From: Anadara kagoshimensis
Lineage: Eukaryota > Mollusca > Bivalvia > Arcoida > Arcidae
Length of the DNA stretch: 64,000 nucleotides
Reading direction: 5' to 3'
Assembly (NCBI GenBank): GCA_021292105.1
Contig: CM037857.1
Location: 43,331,464 to 43,395,463 of the forward strand
Shown piece by piece: positions 57,090 through 64,000 of this stretch. The translations under genes and the position numbers were made by a program. The notes under the pieces were generated by a model that made no database searches, was not told where the DNA came from, and saw only the letters and a program-made list of their open reading frames with translations. Numbering within the stretch: position 1 is the stretch's first letter; each line of letters opens with the position of its first letter.

Positions 57090-57620
57090 CTAAATGATGC
57101 GACACAAATGCCATTCGCTGCTCGTTGCGTTTGTGTTTATTGCTTGAAATTTTATACATATTATTATTGCATATGTATCTTCATTATGTGTGAATTTCAT
57201 CATGTTTAATAAAATACTTTTTGTGTGTTTGATTAATAAAGTTTTGAAAAAATTCATAAGCAGATGCCATTCGCTTCTCGCTGCACCACACAAGTAGGTG
57301 TTTGACGTATTATTTTGAAATTTTGTATATATAATTATAAAACATGTATCTACACTATGTGTGAATTTCATTATGTTTAATAAAATACTATTTGTGTAAT
57401 TGATCAATAAAGTTTTAAAAAAAAAATGTTGAAGGCCGTATGCAAATGTCATACAATTCTGTCTGCGGCACAAGTCTGTGCATCACAGTGTTTATCGTAT
57501 GAAGTTGAAATTTTGAATATATAATTATTGAACATGTATCTACATTATGTATGAATATCATTATGTTTAATGAAATATTTTTTGTGTAATTAATCCATAA
57601 ATTTTTGAGAGAAAAAAAAA
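57090..57620. repeat. Three tandem ~170-190 bp units ending in AATAAA-like signal plus A-run
   Basis: Each unit has 'TGAATTTCATTATGTTTAAT' and 'TTTGTGTAATTGATCAATAA', then AAGTTTT and a run of A (57235-57251, 57406-57426, 57596-57620). The third copy has CATAAA. Minus-strand ORFs over it are shadows of the repeat. Confidence 0.65.
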
Positions 57621-57702
57621 CCCAAGGTCGCTATGGAAGCCATCTTGAACCGATAGTTTAACCCGACCCAGTACCGAGTACCCAATGCTTTTCAACTTCC
57701 AC

Positions 57703-59952
57703 AAAGAGGTATGGCGGGTTTGATAGGCGCTTTTTACATTGCCCCCTGCTTGAACAGATGTATGACGTAACGATGTATTTTTAAACACCTGAGGATTTCG
57801 CGTTCTATAATGAGACCAGGTCTATGAAAAACAAGTGCTTCGTTTTTGTAAACTTGTTTTTCCTTGAAGAGCCGAAGATATTGAACAAACCCTAACACCC
57901 ATAATCTTCATTTTTAATCTTTATATAGTAAACAGAGAAACTAGAACAATAAAATATTAACTTACATCACGCTTCACTAAGAATTCACGGGTGATATATG
58001 TGTAGATTTATTGTATAAAAATATAACCTGGCTTGATTTGCTAGTAGAAGTGTGTTTAGAAAGGAGAAAATGTTCATTTTTTAAAAACTTATATTTGTAA
58101 AAAGGAAAAATTGAACAATAATATTTTATAAAGATCAAAATATAAAAAATAAAAAGGAAAGTAAATGAAAAAACAAGAGGCCCATGGGCCTTAATGCTCA
58201 CCTGAGGAAGAGTACATATCTTATGCAGAGGTTCAATGGTCAATGACATTAATAAAAGAGAATATCAAAATTTTCAGTAGTAAGGGCCAATAATATGCAA
58301 GTATTTTTGCAAATTAATTATAATAATTGTTATATAAGTATGCTATATTATAACATATTTAAAGTCTAGCTACAATATATTATTTATAAACAGCTAAAAC
58401 ATCTGTATATTAAAATGTGCATTAGGCCAATACCTACAATATTCCAATATACATGCCTATACAAAGAGTTTATAGTTTTTAAGATAATTAACCATTTAAG
58501 TATTCGTTTGCATCTATGACCTTGACCTTTGAACCTATGAACTTCATTCATATATCAAAATGATTGTTGTGCAAATGCCTACAATATTCCAATATACATG
58601 CCTATACAAAAAGTTTATAGTTTTTGAGATAATTAACCATTTAAGTATTCGTTCGCATCTATGACCTTGACCTTTGAACCTATGACCTGCATTCATATAT
58701 CAAAATAATCGTTAGGCCAATATCTACAAGATTCCTATATACATGCCTATACAAAAAGTTTATAGTTTTTGAGATAATTAACCATTTAAGTATTCGTTCA
58801 ATTCTATGACCTTGACCTTTGAACCTATGACCTTCATTCATATATCAAAATGATCATTAGGCCAATACCTACAATATTCCTATATACATGCCTATACAAA
58901 ATGTTTATAGTTTTTGAGATAATTAACAATTTAAGTATTTGTTTGTGTCTATGACCTTGACCTTTGAACCTATGACCTTCATTCATATATCAAAATGATC
59001 GTTAGGCCAATACCTACAATATTCTAATATACATGCCTATACAAAAAGTTTATAGTTTTTGAGATAATTAACCATTTCAGTACTTGTTTACATCTGCGAC
59101 CTTGACCTTTGAACCCATGACCTTTATTCATATATCAAAATGACCATTGTGCCATTACCTACAATATTCTGATATACATGCCTATACAAAAAATTCATAG
59201 TTTTGCAGATAATTAACTATTTTGGTATTCTTGGACATCTGTGACCTTGACCTTTGAACCCATGACCCTGATCTATGTATCAAAATGATCGTCATGTCAA
59301 TACCTACAAATAACTGAAAATCCTACGCCATTATCACAAGAAATGTTAAAAAAATAGCATTTTTTATCAAAGGTCAAAAACTGGGACATGACCTTGACCT
59401 TCGACCTTGACATCAATTGGAAGAAAATTGCAAGACAAGATCAACAGTGAAAACTCCATACAATTATCTTCAGCCGTTATGAAGTTATAACAATAAATGT
59501 CTCATTTTAAAAATTACGTAATTTTACACAAAAAACGCGTAACCTATTTTTCGTTGTGTGTGGAGTGGTCAGTTTTAATTTTGCCTATTTTTAAAAAATT
59601 GACCATTTTCTCCTAAGAGGACCAATTTTTTTAAACCTCGTTATGATTGCTTTTGAAAATATTTTCAGAAACAATAATGTAAAAGTTGGTCTTCCGAGGA
59701 GAACACTTTGAAAATAATTATCAAAGACGGGAAAACCCCCTCATTTTTCATTTTTTAGCATGATAGAGCACAAAGATGAGCTTATTAAGAAAAATACCAG
59801 TAAAATATACCTTTGTATGAGGCAAAATATGAAAGTCCAAATAAAATACTGCTGCTTTATAAATTAAGTGCAAGAATATTTAGACTTTTATTTTTCAAAA
59901 ACCAAAACGGTCCATTTAGGACAAAATCACATCAAACCCGCCATACCTCTTT
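57703..59952. repeat. Perfect 22 bp inverted pair bracketing 2.25 kb
   Basis: 57703-57724 (AAAGAGGTATGGCGGGTTTG..) is the exact reverse complement of 59931-59952. The span contains the second long copy of the GGCCC-terminus repeat. Could be the ends of an element; no target duplication is evident. Confidence 0.45.
58165..59555. mobile_element. GGCCC-terminus repeat, second long copy
   Basis: Opens 'ACAAGAGGCCCATGGGCCTT' and contains about six ~155 bp tandem units with TGACCTTGACCTTTGAACC and 'TACCTACAATATTCC'. It then shares the unique 3' part of the 48528 copy ('AAAGGTCAAAAACTGGGAC', 'CATAACCTATTTTTCGTT'-like) but stops before the other terminus. Confidence 0.6.
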
Positions 59953-59959
59953 CAATTAA

Positions 59960-60840
59960 GAATCTATTTCACAAACTGTGAATAAATAACCAGAATAAAC
60001 ATATATTATTAAATAAATGATTATTAATCTATATAGATGGTATATAGATGGTTTAACCGTAAACAAAAGCCGTAAATTGCAGATAAATCCGCAGAAATCA
60101 GCATCTTGTATGTATATTATAGTAACCTATTGTGAATCCCGCCTCTCAGTAAAGAAACCTTAATTATGCATGCACAATTCTCATACAAGTTACACTTTAA
60201 AGGTTTTGTCTTGCAAGGTTAAATAGAATCAATAACTTTCATTGTTTTGTTAATTTTATTGAATAAAGTAATTTCCAAATTTCTTTCAGTCATGTTTAAA
60301 GTTGCTTATAGTGCCATTAGTGGTTCCCGATAATAAGAGGGATATTACCGGAGTATCAGTATCACCATTCGGAACCGTATTTTGTATTACTGGGTTGAAT
60401 GTAGTTCCTCAAGCTGTTCCGATACTAACCTCGTGTGTCACGAACTGACAGAAGTATAAACAATGTTCACGATTACTGACATGTCATGTCATTTTGAATG
60501 AAAGTAAAGAGTTTAATTGAACTTATATACATTTTATTTTAGGTCTACAACAATAATACATGCTTTAACGGGTAACAGGTAAACAATTCATTATTTGTTA
60601 CCCGGGTACAGTCATTACCCTAACCGTGAACAGGTACCCAGGTACTTGTCACAGCTCTAGTCCTAATTATTAAAGGTGTTAATGTCATCATCATCTCTCT
60701 CTCTCTCTCGTTGGCTAAAAGTTAGATATGTGTCCCCCAGTTTACACTAAAGTTTAAAAAATGTAATAACATTTATAAATCTATATATCATATTAAACCT
60801 GTACTTAGTACATACTTTTACCATTTACCGATAGCTATAT
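59960..60840. other. Non-coding region
   Basis: No gene recognised. Includes a short (CT)n run at about 60698-60709 and a 'GGTAACAGGTAAACAATTCA' / 'GGTACCCAGGTACTTGTCAC' stretch of unknown nature. Confidence 0.3.
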
Positions 60841-60851
60841 CGCTACGTTTA

Positions 60852-61955
60852 GGTGGTCACAAATTTGTGTACCATTTTGGTAGCATTTGTGTACCATTTT
60901 TAAATATCGATTTCACCTGAAGTAATGCATATTTTTACTTTATATTTTATATAAACGTGCTTATATATGTATATTTTGCATATATTATAAGAATTTTTAT
61001 TAACACGATACTTTTCATAAAGAAATTGAACGAAATCGAAGGGGTGTCTACTGACTTTAGTTGAGGAAATATATCGTAGTCCGGCCATTTTTTAGCATTT
61101 TCAAATGTCCATTTCTCTAAAAATACAAAATGTCATGCCTTTATTTAGTTTATATAAATGTGTAATTATATGTCCATTTTACACAGATTATAAGAGTTTT
61201 CATTTATATGGTGGTTTTTATAACGAAATTGAACAAAATCGTAGGGGTGGTTACCGACATCGGTGGAGAATATAAATCAAAGTCCGGCCATTTTATCATT
61301 TTCCAAAATGGCCGGACTACGATATATTTCCTTAACTGAAGTCAGTAAACATCCCTACGATTTTGTTAAATTTCTGTATTAAATTCCCCATATAAATGAA
61401 AACTTTTAAAATATATGTGAAATAGACATATGATAACACGTTTATATAAAATATAAAGGTATAAAATTTTGCATTTTAAGAGAAATGGGCATTTGAAAAT
61501 CCTTAAAAATGCTACCAAAATGGCCAGACTACGATATATTTTCTCAATTGAAGTCAGTAAACACCCCCTACGATTTCGTTCAATTTCTTTATTAAAAGTA
61601 TCGTCTTAATGGAAATTCTTATAATATATGTAAAATATACATATAATAGCACATTTATAGAAAATATAAAAATGTGACATTTTGTATTTCTAGAGAAATG
61701 ACCATTAGAAAATGTTAAAAAATGCTACCAAAATGGCCGGACTATGATATATAGTCGGTAAACACCCCTATCATTTCGTTCGATTTCTATATTAAAACCG
61801 CCATAACAACAAATATTCTTATGATATGTTAAATAAACATATAATAACACGTTTATAGAAAATATAAGATCACAGTATTCGTTACTTCAGGTGAAATTGA
61901 TGTTTAAAAATGGTACACAAATGCTACCAAAATGCTACACAAATCTGTGACTACC
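60852..61955. mobile_element. 1.1 kb foldback, MULE-like, 9 bp target duplication
   Basis: Ends GGTGGTCACAAATTTGTGTA and TACACAAATCTGTGACTACC are inverted. They are flanked by CTACGTTTA (60843-60851) and CTACATTTA (61956-61964), a 9 bp duplication with one difference. The interior is about five ~215 bp units containing 'CCGGCCATTTT' and 'TACGATATATTT', two in one orientation then the rest inverted. No protein-coding signal. Confidence 0.65.
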
Positions 61956-62794
61956 CTACATTTACATCCCTCACCTTTGGTCTTGATTGTTCATTGCACA
62001 ACACCAGAATAGCCCAGGGGTGTTGGTTACCTTTTACCAATTTCTCTTTTGCAAATGATAAATTTGCTACTTGGTGTGATATTCATAATAATGATGACCC
62101 TTACAACTTGGTCTGATCACCATGATGCTAAATAAAAATACCCCCCCCCCTCCCCTTCCCAGTCAGCTGTCGAGTCAACTGCTTTGATAAATTATGTTAC
62201 CAAACCTTAGAGATATAGAATATTTAGTGAAAAAGACTTGTGATTAATCCCAAAGTTACCTTCTTGACACCAAAAGATGTCAATCGGAATAAAATTACAT
62301 GTGATGATGATGATGTTCCGTTCTTCTGTTTCTGTTATGAATTTAGGGATTTTCCCATCGTAATAATCTTTTTCAAACAGATGATTAACTTACTGATAAC
62401 CTGGTCAAAATAGACGAAAACAACATACACACAATTATAAAGAAATAGTTATTTCAGGGGCAATAATCAGTCTTTGTAGAGCGTTTAAGTGACCGAGATA
62501 TCAGAAACCGGAAGCATTCTTGGCGGCATTCTTTGAACTGTTTTGTACGCAAATTTGGTTGTTTATGTCTTAAAAACAGGTAAATAGGAAACAAATACAG
62601 AAAAAGTGTTACAGTAGTTTGATACAGATTTAATTGAAGTCTGTTGTTCTTGTCGTGAATTTTTTTGATCGATGATAAATTTAGTTTTTGAACGTTTAGA
62701 CAACCTGGGATCACTTTCACTCTGTGCTAGTTGTTTACCAGATGAATTGCCAATAAACAGACCTTTATAGTTGTAAATCGTGGAAGAGTTCGAG

Positions 62795-63060
62795 ATGAGT
62801 AATGGTTTTTAACATCCCGGTCAAGAATATTTCACTTATATCAAAACATCACCAGCTATAGGTGGAGAAATTGCACTGATGGCACTATACAAAGGTTTTT
62901 TATCGTCCCACGCCTACCGTGACAGTAGACCTAGTTTGTTTTAAGTTCCCACCTGAAAGAACCTTCATTTCGTAACGTTGAGTGCTTACGGCACTATCCA
63001 CTTTCAAGTCCCAGGTCAGACTTGATCAGGATTCGAACCCACAGCCTCCCATTTGCCTAT
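62795..63060 (-). mobile_element. tRNA-derived SINE, minus strand
   Basis: The tail complement 'TTTAACATCCCGGTCAAGAAT' region opens at 62808. The body is 'CACCAGCTATAGGTGGAGAA' and 'TTTAAGTTCCCACCTGAAAG', and the B-box complement is 'GGATTCGAACCCACAGCC'. The head is cut short at about 63060. Confidence 0.7.
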
Positions 63061-63736
63061 ATTGTGGAAGATATATTTATATCACCACCTATAAGTGAAG
63101 ATGCAGGAAATTATTCTTATAAATAGCAATGAGCTGAGTAAATCATATATAATTTTGTGTCTCACAGACACACACATCATAACAGGATATGGAATGTAAC
63201 GACTGCAAAAATATTGTATAATGATTAGGCGGAATAACTCTTCCAGGTAAATTTCACAAACCTTGTTACCAAGAGCTATCGATAACTGACCACTGGGTAA
63301 CTGACAACGTGACATGGTCATTATGAGATTAAAATGGACTGATGACGGTAAAAATGATTCTAAGAGATATTCCAAGCAAAACAGTATATTAATTTAAATG
63401 TTTACATGAAGAGGAAAATATACAAGTCGAGAGAAAGAAAAAGTAGATGGTTATTTAGAAGTAGAAGATATACTGTTTGTTAGGCAAAAAACAATGGGAT
63501 ATATATTAAACGTTTATCCTTTTAATTTACACAAAAACAGTAACTTGATCCAGTCATGAATCAAATTGCATAAAAATACTATATGTTTGCGCAATACAAA
63601 TATAAGTAAAAATGCTAATACACATTTTAATAAGTGTGATTATTCATGATACACTGCACCCATCCATCCCAATGCTAATGTTTAACTATCTTATCAAATT
63701 CATTAAACAAATATTTAATTGGTAAATTCAATATAA

Positions 63737-63741
63737 ATAGA

Positions 63742-63776
<35 letters not shown>

Positions 63777-63777
63777 A
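63737..63777. repeat. (AAAT)n microsatellite
   Basis: About ten TAAA units adjoining the reverse transcriptase fragment. Confidence 0.85.
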
Positions 63778-63779
63778 AT

Positions 63780-64000
63780 TTTGAATATTTTGGCCCATTA
63801 TTAGAAAAAAAGAATGTATTATTTATATCAATAGAATACATTTTTGCATCAGAAAATTTCTCATATTGCAATAAAAAACAAATAATATGTATAAAATCAC
63901 TTTTACAAAGTTCACATAATCCAAGATGTCTTGGTTTTCTGGTATAATCTTCCCACGGCAAACTTCAATAGGTAGTTTCTGATTACTATAAATTCACAAT
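63780..64000 (-). pseudogene. Non-LTR reverse transcriptase C-terminal fragment
   Basis: Minus strand reads NQKLPIEV near the window edge. Then, in another frame, it reads EDYTRKPRHLGLCELCKSDFI and LLQYEKFSDAKM. The pattern LPIE..R..(Y)..(R/K)...C..C......HF...C..Y...R is the usual tail of RT proteins of LINE-type elements. At least one frame change. The body would lie right of the window. An AAAT microsatellite follows its 3' end. Confidence 0.45.

Overview
This 64 kb window is AT-rich eukaryotic nuclear DNA, most likely from a bivalve or other mollusc. That guess rests on intron-rich metazoan genes, tRNA-derived SINEs with a long conserved tail, the repeat family ending in a GGCCCATGGGCC-type terminus with many TGACCTTTGAACC units, and many long-inverted-repeat DNA elements. 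The species was not identified. Three host genes can be read exon by exon, and the space between and inside them is packed with transposable elements.

Layout. 1-3.55 kb: a hAT-like non-autonomous element (278-3545) carrying two copies of a 0.67 kb element and a small foldback. 3.79-11.87 kb (+): the 3' exons of a PGC-1 family coactivator (RS domain, RRM, C-terminal tail; the 5' exons lie outside the window), followed by a long AT-rich 3' UTR-like tract. 16-19.3 kb: SINEs and a 626 bp foldback with a 9 bp target duplication. 19.54-30.16 kb (+): C1D (exosome cofactor and nuclear-receptor corepressor), five exons. Its intron 1 holds a second large foldback, and its intron 3 holds a young, whole-looking Ty3/gypsy LTR element (23757-28221). 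31.5-32.4 kb: a SINE whose tRNA-like end is amplified into eleven 56 bp units. 32.93-39.98 kb: a 7 kb DNA transposon with about 0.9 kb terminal inverted repeats. Its minus-strand ORFs encode an N-terminal Cys/His region and an XPG/FEN1-like nuclease; it is Academ-like and is inserted in a SINE tail. 40-45.9 kb: 3' flank of the next gene, with MITEs of piggyBac, hAT and mariner type. 45.87-55.23 kb (-): MVB12, an ESCRT-I subunit, nine coding exons. 55-64 kb: repeats, including a third foldback with a 9 bp duplication, tandem units each ending in AATAAA plus an A-run, and a non-LTR reverse transcriptase fragment at the right edge.

How the genes relate. PGC-1 and C1D sit head to tail on the same strand. 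Both have been described as nuclear-receptor cofactors (coactivator and corepressor), although C1D's best supported role is with the nuclear exosome. MVB12 points the opposite way and works in endosomal sorting; no functional link to the other two is apparent.

Caution on sequence quality. Two near-identical 0.67 kb copies near the left end differ almost only by single-base indels, mostly in homopolymers. The big PGC-1 exon changes frame several times, some of them next to A-runs. Residual assembly indels are the simplest explanation, so apparent frame breaks elsewhere should be read with that in mind.
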